Positions 14,435-22,407 of a DNA stretch of 33,775 nucleotides are shown here, one piece after another (position 1 is the stretch's first letter; the number at the start of each line of letters is the position of its first letter). The notes below the pieces were generated by a model. It worked only from the letters and a program-made list of their open reading frames with translations. It ran no database searches and was not told the DNA's origin. The DNA comes from an uncultured Oscillospiraceae bacterium (lineage in GTDB: Bacteria > Bacillota > Clostridia > Oscillospirales > Oscillospiraceae): contig CALXGG010000010.1 of the NCBI GenBank assembly GCA_944387785.1, positions 1 to 33,775 of the forward strand. The letters run 5' to 3'. A program made the position numbers and the translations under genes.

Positions 14435-15907
14435 TTATTGGAAGGGGTTCTCGGTGGGATAGGGCAGGCCCTTGGGCTGGTTGTAGGCGATGTCGGAGAC
14501 GCCGAAGTACTTGAGCACCTCGAAGAGGGCCTTGCCGCAGTGGGCGAAGGCCACCGCGCCGTGGTGGGGGTACCGCTTCTGGATGAGCACATGGCGGTAG
14601 AAGCGGCCCATCTCCGGAATGGCGAACACGCCGATGCCGCCGAAGGAGCGGGTGGCCACCGGCAGCACCTCGCCCTGGGCGATGTAGGAGCGCAGCACGC
14701 CCTCGCTGTCGCACTGGAGGCGGTAGAAGGTGATGGCGCCGGGGGCGATGTCGCCCTCCAGGGTGCCCCGGGTGAAATCGGGGGTGCCGCCGTTTTCCAG
14801 CAGGCGGTTCTGGATCAGCTGGTATTTCACCGCGCAGCCGGCGCACATCTTGCAGCTGGGGGTGTTGCCGCAGTGGAAGCCCATGAAGGTGTCGGTGAGC
14901 TTGTAGTCGAACTTGCCGGCGATGTCCTCGTCGTAGAGGTACTGGGGCACGGAGTTGTTGATGTCCAGGAGGGTCACGGCGTCGCCGGTGAGGCAGGCGC
15001 CGATGTACTCGCTGAGGGCGCCGTAGATGTCCACCTCGCAGGCCACGGGGATCCCCCGGGCGGCCAGGCGGGAGTTCACATAGCAGGGCTCAAAGCCAAA
15101 CTGCTCCGGGAAGGCGGGCCAGCACTTGTCGGCGAAGGCCACATACTGCCGGGCCCCCTTGTGGGCCTGGGCCCAATCCAGCAGGGTCAGCTCGAACTGG
15201 GCCATCCGCTCCAGCAGGTCGGGGTAGGTGCGCTCGCCCATCTCCTTCTGCATATCGGCCACCACCTGGGGGATGCGGCTGTCGCCGGCATGGGCCTTGT
15301 AGGCCACCAGGAGATCCAGCTCGCTGTTCTCCTCCACCTCCACGCCCAGCTCATAGAGGCCCTTGATGGGGGCGTTGCAGGCGAAGAAGTCCTGGGGCCG
15401 GGGGCCGAAGGTGATGATCTTCAGGTTCTTCACGCCGAGGATGGCCCGGGCGATGGGGACGAACTCCCGGATCATGTCCGCGCACTCCCGGGCGGTGCCC
15501 ACGGGGTACTCCGGGAGGTACGCCTTCAGATGGCGCATACCCAGGTTATAGGAGCAGTTGAGGACGCCGCAGTAAGCGTCGCCCCGGCCGTTGATCAGGT
15601 CGCCGTCGCCTTCGGCGGCAGCCACATACATGACGGGGCCGTCGAACTTCTGGCACAGGATGGTCTCGGGGGTCTCGGGGCCGAAGTTGCCCAGGAACAC
15701 CACCAGGGCGTTGACGCCGTGGGCCTTCACGTCCTCCAGGGCCTTGAGGGCGTCAGCCTCGTTCTCCACGGTGACGGGGCACTCATAGAGGCCCTCGCCG
15801 TAGGCGGCGGCGATGTTTTTCCGGCGCTGGGTGGACAGGGCGATGGGGAAGCAGTCCCGGGACACGGCGACGATGCCCAGCTTTACTTCGGGGATATTGG
15901 TAATCAT
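14435..15907 (-). CDS. L-fucose/L-arabinose isomerase family protein
   Basis: This 490-residue aldose-ketose isomerase-like protein is distantly related to FucI and AraA. It begins NIPEVKLGIVAVSRDCFP and carries ACEVDIYGALSEY and VTLLDINN, the acidic residues that would bind the metal. FHCGNTPSCKMCAGC is an unusual cysteine cluster, followed by ITFYRLQCDSEG. It starts at ATG 15907 behind AGAGGAAG. It follows the kinase by 127 bp with no terminator between them, so the two form an operon: isomerase plus FGGY kinase. Because the kinase looks like a xylulokinase, the sugar could be xylose, arabinose or a similar pentose; fucose is not implied. The actual substrate is open. Confidence 0.78.
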   Translation of the reverse strand: MITNIPEVKLGIVAVSRDCFPIALSTQRRKNIAAAYGEGLYECPVTVENEADALKALEDVKAHGVNALVVFLGNFGPETPETILCQKFDGPVMYVAAAEGDGDLINGRGDAYCGVLNCSYNLGMRHLKAYLPEYPVGTARECADMIREFVPIARAILGVKNLKIITFGPRPQDFFACNAPIKGLYELGVEVEENSELDLLVAYKAHAGDSRIPQVVADMQKEMGERTYPDLLERMAQFELTLLDWAQAHKGARQYVAFADKCWPAFPEQFGFEPCYVNSRLAARGIPVACEVDIYGALSEYIGACLTGDAVTLLDINNSVPQYLYDEDIAGKFDYKLTDTFMGFHCGNTPSCKMCAGCAVKYQLIQNRLLENGGTPDFTRGTLEGDIAPGAITFYRLQCDSEGVLRSYIAQGEVLPVATRSFGGIGVFAIPEMGRFYRHVLIQKRYPHHGAVAFAHCGKALFEVLKYFGVSDIAYNQPKGLPYPTENPFQ

Positions 15908-16035
15908 AGCGATTCTTCCTCTCTTTCTTATTGTACATCAGCCGCATACAGAGCGGCCGTATCTCCTGCCCAGGGGCAGGCGGTCTCCGTTGGAAAGCCG
16001 ATGGCGCGGATAAAGGCCGTCCGGCGGCCCCAGGC

Positions 16036-17511
16036 TCACAGCAGCTGAGGGTAGACGTCCTTCAGGGCGGGGTAGAGCTTGGAGAACTGGCGGTAGCGGG
16101 CCTCGTAGCGCGCCGCGATCTCCGGGTCGGGCCTCACGGTCTCGGAGGTGCGGACCAGCTTGGCGCACACCGCCTCCACGCTGGGGCAGGCCCCGCAGGC
16201 CACCATGGCCAGCATGGCGGCGCCCATACCCGGTCCCTGCTCGGAGACTGGGGTGGTCAGCTCCACATTGAGGACGTTGGCCATGATCTTCTTCCACAGG
16301 GGGCTCTTGGCCCCGCCGCCGCAGATCATGCTCCGCCGGACGTCCAGCCCCAGGGACCGGGCCACCTCGAGGCTGTCCCGGATGGCAAAGGCCACCCCCT
16401 CCAGCACCGCCTGGGTCAGGTCGGCGCGGCTGGTGTCCATGGTCATGCCGATGAAGGCCCCCCGGGCGTTGGTGTCGTTGATGGGGGAGCGCTCCCCCAT
16501 GAGGTAAGGCAGGAAGTAGACGTGGTTGCGGCCCAGCTTGTCATCGGTAATGGCCGCCTGGGCCCCGGCATAGTCCCGGGAGCCCAAGATGCCGTCCATC
16601 CACCACTTGTTGCAGCTGGCGGCGGAGAGCATGCAGCCCATCAGGTGGTAGCGGCCGTCGGCGTGGGCAAAGGCATGGAGGGCGTTGTGGGGGTCCACCC
16701 CGAAGCGGCCGCTGGAGATGAAGAGAGTGCCGGAGGTGCCCAGGGAGATGTTGCAGGCGCCCTCTCCCACGGTGCCGGTGCCCACGGCGGCGGCGGCGTT
16801 GTCCCCCGCCCCGGCGCAGACGACGACAGTTTCCGGCAGGCCCAGCTCCGCGGCGATCTCCGGGCGGAGGGTACCCACCGCCTCGTAGCTCTCAAAGAGC
16901 CGGGGCATCTGCGCCTCGGTGATGCCGCAGATGTCCAGCATCTCCCGGCTCCAGCACTTGTGGGCCACATCCAGCAGCAGCATGCCGCTGGCGTCGGAGT
17001 AGTCCGTGCAGTGGACGCCGGTGAGGATGTAGTTGATGTAGTCCTTGGGGAGCATGATCTTACGGATGCGGGCGAAATTCTCCGGCTCATGTTTCCGCAT
17101 CCAGAGGATCTTGGGGGCGGTGAAGCCGGCGAAGGCGATGTTGGCGGTGAGGGCGGAGAGCTTCTCCCGGCCGATCTCCTCGTTGAGGTAGTCCACCTCC
17201 CGGGCGGTGCGGCCGTCGTTCCACAAAATGGCGGGGCGGATCACCCGGTCGTTTTCATCCAGCACCACCAGGCCGTGCATCTGGCCGCCGGCGCCGATGC
17301 CCGCCACCCGGGACTTGTCAAAGCCCGCCAGCAGGGCGCCGATCCCCTCCAGCACCGCCTTTTTCCAGTCCTCCGGATCCTGCTGGCTCCAGCCAGGCCG
17401 GGGGAACTCCAGGGGGTACTCCCGGGACAGCTCGTTCTGGATCCGGCCCTCCTGGTCCATCAGCAGCAGCTTGACGGCGGAGGTGCCCAGGTCGATTCCG
17501 ATATACAGCAT
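16036..17511 (-). CDS. xylB: Xylulokinase-like FGGY sugar kinase
   Basis: This 491-residue kinase of the FGGY family phosphorylates a ketopentose. The N-terminal phosphate loop is YIGIDLGTSAVKLLLMD (3-19). The substrate signature GQMHGLV is typical of xylulokinases, followed by AILWNDGRT. The second phosphate loop is NISLGTSGTLF and the adenosine motif ICGGGAKSPLW. ATG 17511 is chosen because GGAGG lies just upstream and the phosphate loop follows at once; upstream in-frame starts are unsupported. It is the first gene of the two-gene sugar operon, behind a promoter with a large palindrome. Specificity for xylulose over ribulose is likely but not certain. Confidence 0.88.
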   Translation of the reverse strand: MLYIGIDLGTSAVKLLLMDQEGRIQNELSREYPLEFPRPGWSQQDPEDWKKAVLEGIGALLAGFDKSRVAGIGAGGQMHGLVVLDENDRVIRPAILWNDGRTAREVDYLNEEIGREKLSALTANIAFAGFTAPKILWMRKHEPENFARIRKIMLPKDYINYILTGVHCTDYSDASGMLLLDVAHKCWSREMLDICGITEAQMPRLFESYEAVGTLRPEIAAELGLPETVVVCAGAGDNAAAAVGTGTVGEGACNISLGTSGTLFISSGRFGVDPHNALHAFAHADGRYHLMGCMLSAASCNKWWMDGILGSRDYAGAQAAITDDKLGRNHVYFLPYLMGERSPINDTNARGAFIGMTMDTSRADLTQAVLEGVAFAIRDSLEVARSLGLDVRRSMICGGGAKSPLWKKIMANVLNVELTTPVSEQGPGMGAAMLAMVACGACPSVEAVCAKLVRTSETVRPDPEIAARYEARYRQFSKLYPALKDVYPQLL

Positions 17512-17533
17512 AGCGTCCTCCCAATTCCTCGAT

Positions 17534-17579
17534 ATACCATAGATTCCCCCAATTTTCGTCAAATGTCAATATGGGGGAA
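17534..17579 (-). promoter_or_regulatory. Promoter and palindromic operator of the kinase operon
   Basis: Minus-strand TTGACG (17557-17562), 17 bp and TGGTAT (17534-17539) form the promoter. A perfect 8-bp inverted repeat TTCCCCCA (17544-17551) and TGGGGGAA (17572-17579), arms 20 bp apart, brackets the -35 box. This arrangement suits a repressor or activator dimer responding to the sugar. No regulator gene is adjacent. Confidence 0.55.
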
Positions 17580-17620
17580 CATTTTTAGTTGCCGGACTTG
17601 CGCCGGGTGACCACATATTA

Positions 17621-17651
17621 AAGGGCCCTCCGCATACCGCGGAGGGCCCTT
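17621..17651 (-). terminator. Terminator in the gap after kdpE
   Basis: The 13-bp perfect stem AAGGGCCCTCCGC/GCGGAGGGCCCTT has a 5-nt loop and is followed on the minus strand by TTTAATAT; it probably ends the potassium operon about 180 bp after kdpE. A 64-codon minus-strand frame (17618-17812, GTG start, no good ribosome site) runs into the stem. I cannot tell whether it is real. Otherwise the gap 17512-17830 holds only the kinase promoter. Confidence 0.7.
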
Positions 17652-17830
17652 GCCGCACACATTTCGTACAGACGGCTGGCAGATTCATAGAGGAGCCCTG
17701 TGGCGGCTCTGATACACATCGAGCGGCTGTATCCCAGGCAAAGCGGGAAAAAGGCCGCCTGCTTGGACAGCGGATCCGGCTCTCCGGCCGCCTGGGGAAC
17801 CAAGTCAGGCACCGGCGGCCCGGGCTCCCC

Positions 17831-18532
17831 TCATTCCACCTTCATCATACGGTACCCCACGCCGATATGGGTCTGGATATACTGGGGCGAGCCGGGCTCC
17901 CGCTCCAGCTTCTTGCGCAGCGTCGCCATAAACACACGGAGCGAGGCCACGTCATTCTCCCAGCTTCTGCCCCAGATCTGCTGCGTGATGAACGTATAGG
18001 TCAGCACCTTGCCCACATTCTTGCAGAGCAGGCACAGCAGCTTATATTCACTGGGGGTCAGATGGAGCTCCTGCCCGTCCAGGAAGGCGCAGCCCGCCGC
18101 GTAGTCCACCTTCAGTTTGCCGTTTGTAAAAACGACCTCCGCGCTCACGGCGCCGCCCTGCAGGGCGGCCAGACGCCGCTGTGTCACCCGCAGCCGGGCA
18201 AGCAGCTCCTCCACGGAAAAGGGCTTGGTCAGGTAATCGTCCGCGCCGGCGTCCAGCGCGTCGATCTTGTCCGTATCCTCACTCCGGGCGCTGATGACAA
18301 TAATGGGCATGTTGGACCAGGACCGGACCTTGTGGATGACCTCCACGCCGTCCATATCCGGCAGCCCCAGATCCAAAAGGATGATCTCCGGATTGTGAGA
18401 GGACGCCTCCAAAACCGCCGCTTCCCCGTTTGCCGCCGTCAGGAAGCGGTAATCGTGGGCTCTCAGGGTAGTGGTAATCAGATTGCGGATGGGCGTGTCG
18501 TCCTCAACCACCAAAATCAAAGGCTTATTCAT
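17831..18532 (-). CDS. kdpE: OmpR-type response regulator KdpE
   Basis: This 233-residue two-component regulator has an N-terminal receiver domain with the acidic pocket VVEDD (8-12), phospho-acceptor Asp54 in LLDLGLPDMDG and the switch lysine in LTKPFS. The C-terminal OmpR/PhoB winged helix (about 130-230) includes LTPSEYKLLCLL and SLRVFMATLRKKLE, ending IGVGYRMM. It overlaps kdpD by 8 bp. KdpE normally activates the kdpFABC pump under potassium limitation. Here the operon instead contains ktrAB, so the likely target is its own ktr operon or a distant kdp locus. Confidence 0.93.
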   Translation of the reverse strand: MNKPLILVVEDDTPIRNLITTTLRAHDYRFLTAANGEAAVLEASSHNPEIILLDLGLPDMDGVEVIHKVRSWSNMPIIVISARSEDTDKIDALDAGADDYLTKPFSVEELLARLRVTQRRLAALQGGAVSAEVVFTNGKLKVDYAAGCAFLDGQELHLTPSEYKLLCLLCKNVGKVLTYTFITQQIWGRSWENDVASLRVFMATLRKKLEREPGSPQYIQTHIGVGYRMMKVE

Positions 18533-21170
18533 GCAGCACTACCTCCCCGGCTGGTACAGAAAATGTGAAAATCGATCCATGAGGGGGCTGGTCGGCCACC
18601 GTGATCTCCCCCCCGTGGGCGTTGACGATGGATTTGCACAGCGCCAGGCCCAGCCCCATGCTGCGGCGGCTGTCGGCGACCTGATTGGACGCGCTGTAAA
18701 ACATGTCGAAAATATGGGGCTTGGCTTGTTCGGGGATCCCCGGCCCGTTGTCCGCAACGGAAACGTAGATATAGTCCCCTTTCCGCTTCCACCCAATGCG
18801 GATCTCCGATCCCGGCGGCGTATATTTAATGGCATTGTCGATGATGTTGATGAGGACCTGGACGATGAGCTTCGCGTCGATCTGCGCCAGGAGGTATTCC
18901 TCGCTGTTCTGCACGATCAGGTGGTATTCCACCCGCTTCCGGTTGATATGCCGCAGGGCCTCCGCCACCACCTCGTCCATCAGCTCCGTGGACACATGCA
19001 GGTTCATCCGTCCCTCCTCCAGGCGGCTGACGGACAACAGGTTCTCCACCAGGTTGATGAGCCACATGGCGTCATCATAAATATCGGTGTACATCTGCTC
19101 CTTGGTCTTTGTGTCAAACAAGTCGCCGTTGGAGAGCAGGTTGCTGGCATTGCCCGAAATGGAGGTAAGCGGGGTGCGCAGGTCATGGGAGATGGACCGG
19201 AGCAGGTTGGCGCGAAGCTGTTCATTTTTCGCCAAAACTGCGGCGGCCTCCTTTTCCTCCAGGTTCTTTTGATTTTCGAGGGCCAGGGCGCACTCCCCCA
19301 GGACCGAGAGGAGGATGCTCGTCTCAAAGGAATCCAGCGGCTTGTCCGACGCGGCGATCCCCACCACCCCGTATACCTGCTCCCCCGTCCGGATAGAGAG
19401 GTAGGTGCAGCAGGCGTCGGAAAGGCTCTCCGTCCCCGCGCCCGCCCGCTTGTTGTTGGTCACCACCCACTGCGCGATCTCCCGCTCCTTCGGGTCGGTG
19501 TAGCGCTGGGGAGACGCCGTGCCGTCCGCAAGCAGGATCTCCGGCTCCAGCAGCCGCTCCTGCTTCATCGGGTAGATGACGATGTCCCGCTGGAAGATCC
19601 GCAGCAGCTGCTTCGCCGTCACGGAGACGATCTCCTCCTGGGTCCTCGCCTTCTGCAGATTCTGATCGGTCTCAAAAAGGAGCTTCGTCCGCCACGCCAC
19701 CTGGGCGGACCGCTTGGCATGGGACTTCAGCTTGGAGGCCAGGGAGCCGGTCAGCAGGGAGGCCAGGAACATCACCAGGAAGGTGACCGGATACCCGCTG
19801 TCGTAGGCATGGAGGGAAAACCGGGGATCCGTAAAGAAGAAGTTGAACGTCAGCACGCTGACGATGGACGCGATAAAGCTGCAGACGGAGCTTTTGGTGG
19901 ATACGGAGATCAGCATCACGCCCAAAATGTAAAGCGTGATGATGTTCGCCTCCGTAAACCCCAGCTCGTAAAACAAAAAGCCCGCCAGCGTGGTCACAAG
20001 GAGGATCAGCGTACTCTTCAGCAGGTCAAGGACGGACAAGGACGGGATATACATGACCTCCCGATGCCGGGCGGCAAGACGGCCGTTCGCTCCGGTATCG
20101 GGGATGATATGGATATCCAGCTCCGGGGTGAGCTCGATCAGGCGCTCCGTCAGGGAGGGCTTCTTGAAAAACAGCCGGCGGGGGATCTCGCTGCGGCCCA
20201 GCACGATCTTCGTGACGCCGGACAGGCGGGAAAACTCCGCGATCTGGTACGCCACGTCGTCGCCGTACATCGTTTCAATGGACGCCCCCAGCTGCTGCGC
20301 CAGCCGGATGTTCGTCTGGAGGCGGTCCTTGTCCGGCTGAGGCATCCCCTGGAACCCCTTTGTCTCCACAAACAGCGCGGTGAACCCGCATCGGAAGGCG
20401 TTTGCCATCCGCGCCGCCGTCCGGATGATTTTCTCATTCGAGGGGGCGGAGGAAAGGCACACCAGGATATGCTCATGGGTGCGGAATTCCGTGCTGCTCT
20501 GGGCTCCCCGGATATATTGGGCCGCCCGATCCGCGCAGCGGCGCAAGCCGATCTCCCGCAGCGCGCTCAGCTGCGCCAGAGAACAGCTGGCCAGCAGCTC
20601 CCCCTTCTTTTGCTGAAGCAGGCGCTGCTGCAGCCGCTTCGGCTCGATATCGATAAACTCCACTTGGGCCGCCTGGTCAAAGACATGGTCCGGGATGCGC
20701 TCCACCACCGCAGCGCCCAGGATCGAAAGGACGGTGTCCTGGATGCTTTCGATATGCTGGACGTCCAGCGTTGTAAACACATCTATGCCCGCCTTCAGCA
20801 GCTCCTCGATGTCCTGATACCGTTTGCTGTGGCGGGAGTCATCCGCATTCAGGTGGGACAGCTCGTCGATCAGGATCAGCTGGGGCCGGCGCTCCAGGCA
20901 GGCGTCCAGATCGATGGCCACATCACTGCGGCCCCCCCGTGTCACTGTCCTGCAGGGCATCGTTTCAAACCCCTCCGCCAACGCCCTGGTCTGGGGCCAC
21001 TGGTCCCCGGCAAGCAGGCCGATCACGGTATCCCGCCCTGCTTGCCTGGCCCTTTCCGCCGCCTCCAGCATGGCGTAGCTCTTCCCGGCGCCGGAAAAAT
21101 AGCTGGCAAAAATGGTCAGCTTGCCCTGTTCCCTGCCCGTCATGCGCGCAGATACCGCGGCTGTACCCAT
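18525..21170 (-). CDS. kdpD: Sensor histidine kinase KdpD
   Basis: This 881-residue protein has the standard KdpD order. First is an N-terminal KdpD domain with a Walker-type loop SYFSGAGKSYAMLEA and IDELSH; the usual loop is PGVGKT, so this one is divergent. A universal-stress-like domain follows, then about four membrane helices in the middle (ILLVTTLAGFLFYELGF onward), then a GAF-like region. The kinase core has phospho-acceptor His662 in SISHDLRTPLT and the ATP-binding VADNGPGIP and GLGLALCKSIV. ATG 21170 is preferred over upstream starts because GGGGGGA lies six bases before it. It senses potassium or turgor and phosphorylates KdpE. Confidence 0.94.
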   Translation of the reverse strand: MGTAAVSARMTGREQGKLTIFASYFSGAGKSYAMLEAAERARQAGRDTVIGLLAGDQWPQTRALAEGFETMPCRTVTRGGRSDVAIDLDACLERRPQLILIDELSHLNADDSRHSKRYQDIEELLKAGIDVFTTLDVQHIESIQDTVLSILGAAVVERIPDHVFDQAAQVEFIDIEPKRLQQRLLQQKKGELLASCSLAQLSALREIGLRRCADRAAQYIRGAQSSTEFRTHEHILVCLSSAPSNEKIIRTAARMANAFRCGFTALFVETKGFQGMPQPDKDRLQTNIRLAQQLGASIETMYGDDVAYQIAEFSRLSGVTKIVLGRSEIPRRLFFKKPSLTERLIELTPELDIHIIPDTGANGRLAARHREVMYIPSLSVLDLLKSTLILLVTTLAGFLFYELGFTEANIITLYILGVMLISVSTKSSVCSFIASIVSVLTFNFFFTDPRFSLHAYDSGYPVTFLVMFLASLLTGSLASKLKSHAKRSAQVAWRTKLLFETDQNLQKARTQEEIVSVTAKQLLRIFQRDIVIYPMKQERLLEPEILLADGTASPQRYTDPKEREIAQWVVTNNKRAGAGTESLSDACCTYLSIRTGEQVYGVVGIAASDKPLDSFETSILLSVLGECALALENQKNLEEKEAAAVLAKNEQLRANLLRSISHDLRTPLTSISGNASNLLSNGDLFDTKTKEQMYTDIYDDAMWLINLVENLLSVSRLEEGRMNLHVSTELMDEVVAEALRHINRKRVEYHLIVQNSEEYLLAQIDAKLIVQVLINIIDNAIKYTPPGSEIRIGWKRKGDYIYVSVADNGPGIPEQAKPHIFDMFYSASNQVADSRRSMGLGLALCKSIVNAHGGEITVADQPPHGSIFTFSVPAGEVVLHE

Positions 21171-21195
21171 CGCGAGTCCCCCCTTTCGCACAGAT

Positions 21196-21204
21196 ATTAT
21201 AGCA
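21196..21204 (-). promoter_or_regulatory. Internal extended -10 promoter for kdpDE
   Basis: Minus strand TGC-TATAAT is an extended -10 (TGnTATAAT) 26 bp before the kdpD start, with no good -35. It may allow kdpDE expression independent of ktrB. The direct repeat CTGTGC flanks it. Confidence 0.5.
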
Positions 21205-21209
21205 CAGCC

Positions 21210-21695
21210 CTAGGGCCGCTGTCCGCAAAGTTGGCAGATAAATTCCAGCGCCAGGGAGTGGGGGGCGCCGCTTTTCCACAGGACCTTCTGCGGCCCCGGC
21301 GCTTTCTCCATGGTCCTTATTTCCACAGCCCCCCGGCCCACAAGGGCCGCCCGCGGAGGCAGGGCGACGCACTTCCACCGGGCCGGGATCCCGCTTTCCG
21401 CCTCGGCCGAAACGATGGCCACATCGGCCTCTCCGGCGTCAAAGGACGCGATCACATCCTGCTCCCGCCCCAGCGACAGGCTGCATCGCGCATCCGGATG
21501 CCGGGCGGTGATATCCTTCAGGGCGTTTGAGACAGAGGGCAGCGCGTTCAGGCTCGAGACCGCAACGTTCAAACGGGCCGCTTCCCCCTGTTTCTCCGCT
21601 GCGAACTCCTCCAGAAACCGGTCCAATCTTGAAATGAGATAGTAGCCAAACACCGCGATTGCCGCAAAGCTTCCCAGCAAAACCGCTCCTTCCAC
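21210..21695 (-). CDS. Membrane-anchored LysR-type substrate-binding half domain
   Basis: This 161-residue protein lies between ktrA and kdpD. GTG 21695 is preferred because AAAGGGGGGA precedes it. One N-terminal membrane segment (about residues 2-22, GAVLLGSFAAIAVFGYYLIS) is followed by a charged linker. Then a region resembling the first half of a LysR-type effector-binding domain: LNVAVSSLNALPSVSNAL, ITARHPDARCSLSLG and FDAGEADVAIVSAEAESGIP. No helix-turn-helix is present. It could be a small-molecule or protein sensor for the potassium system, facing either side of the membrane. The domain assignment is by eye and moderate; the function is unknown. Confidence 0.65.
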   Translation of the reverse strand: MEGAVLLGSFAAIAVFGYYLISRLDRFLEEFAAEKQGEAARLNVAVSSLNALPSVSNALKDITARHPDARCSLSLGREQDVIASFDAGEADVAIVSAEAESGIPARWKCVALPPRAALVGRGAVEIRTMEKAPGPQKVLWKSGAPHSLALEFICQLCGQRP

Positions 21696-21735
21696 TGCGA
21701 TCCCCCCTTTCCGCTGCACCGCAGGGTCAGCTTGC

Positions 21736-22386
21736 TCATATATGGAAGCACTTCTGGATATCGTGCTGCGTCCCCAGGACCAGGATCGTGCTGTTTGCCG
21801 GCAGGCAGGTATCCGGGGTGATGACCGTCATGGAGAATCTTCCGTTCTGCTTGATGGCCATGATGTTCACATGGTACCTTTTCCGCACGTCCAGCTGGCC
21901 TATGGTCTTGCCCACCCAGCCGCCCGGGACCTCGATTTCAAAGATGGCGTGGTCGTCGCCCAGGGCAATATAGTCTGAGATGTGATCCGAGCTGTATCGG
22001 ATGGCGGTCCAGACCGCCATCTGCTTTTCCGGATATACCACCTCGTCCGCGCCGTTGCGCAGCAAAAATTTGGCCTGTACGTCCCGGGCGGCTCTCGCCA
22101 CCACCTTTTTTGCCCCCAGTTCCTTCAACAGGGAGGCTGTCTCCAGGGAGCTCTGGAAATTATCCCCAATGGCGACGATACAAACGTCGAAATTCCTCAC
22201 CCCCACGGAGGAAAGGAATTCCTCGCTGGTGCTGTCTCCGATCTGCGCGTTGGTCACAAAGGGAAGGATGGCGTTGACCCTGCTTTCATCCTTATCCACC
22301 GCCATGACCTGATGGTTCAGCTCGTTCAGCTTCATCGCAATGTGGCGGCCGAAGCGGCCCAGCCCGATCAATAGAATCGTTTTCAT
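21736..22386 (-). CDS. ktrA: Potassium uptake regulatory subunit KtrA/TrkA
   Basis: This 216-residue cytosolic RCK protein forms the gating ring of the KtrAB potassium transporter. The N-terminal Rossmann half carries LLIGLGRFGRHIA (5-17) and the acidic AVDKDE (29-34), which binds ATP/ADP or NAD(H). The C-terminal RCK_C domain (about 135-216) is the region that in homologues binds cyclic di-AMP. A GGAGG lies four bases before ATG 22386. It follows ktrB by 21 bp and precedes the LysR-like gene by 40 bp. Size equals a single-RCK KtrA rather than the double-length enteric TrkA. Confidence 0.92.
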   Translation of the reverse strand: MKTILLIGLGRFGRHIAMKLNELNHQVMAVDKDESRVNAILPFVTNAQIGDSTSEEFLSSVGVRNFDVCIVAIGDNFQSSLETASLLKELGAKKVVARAARDVQAKFLLRNGADEVVYPEKQMAVWTAIRYSSDHISDYIALGDDHAIFEIEVPGGWVGKTIGQLDVRKRYHVNIMAIKQNGRFSMTVITPDTCLPANSTILVLGTQHDIQKCFHI

Positions 22387-22407
22387 ACGTCCTCCATAGT
22401 TGCTTCT

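Noticed and set aside
14330..16048. A 572-codon plus-strand frame over the isomerase
   Set aside because: Reads through a perfect terminator palindrome and is antisense to a recognisable isomerase; low-complexity H/G/A/V composition.
18471..21530. A 1019-codon plus-strand open frame opposite kdpD
   Set aside because: It lies antisense to clear KdpD/KdpE coding sequence, is rich in R/Q/H/P residues, and shows no motif; GC-rich third positions keep antisense frames open.
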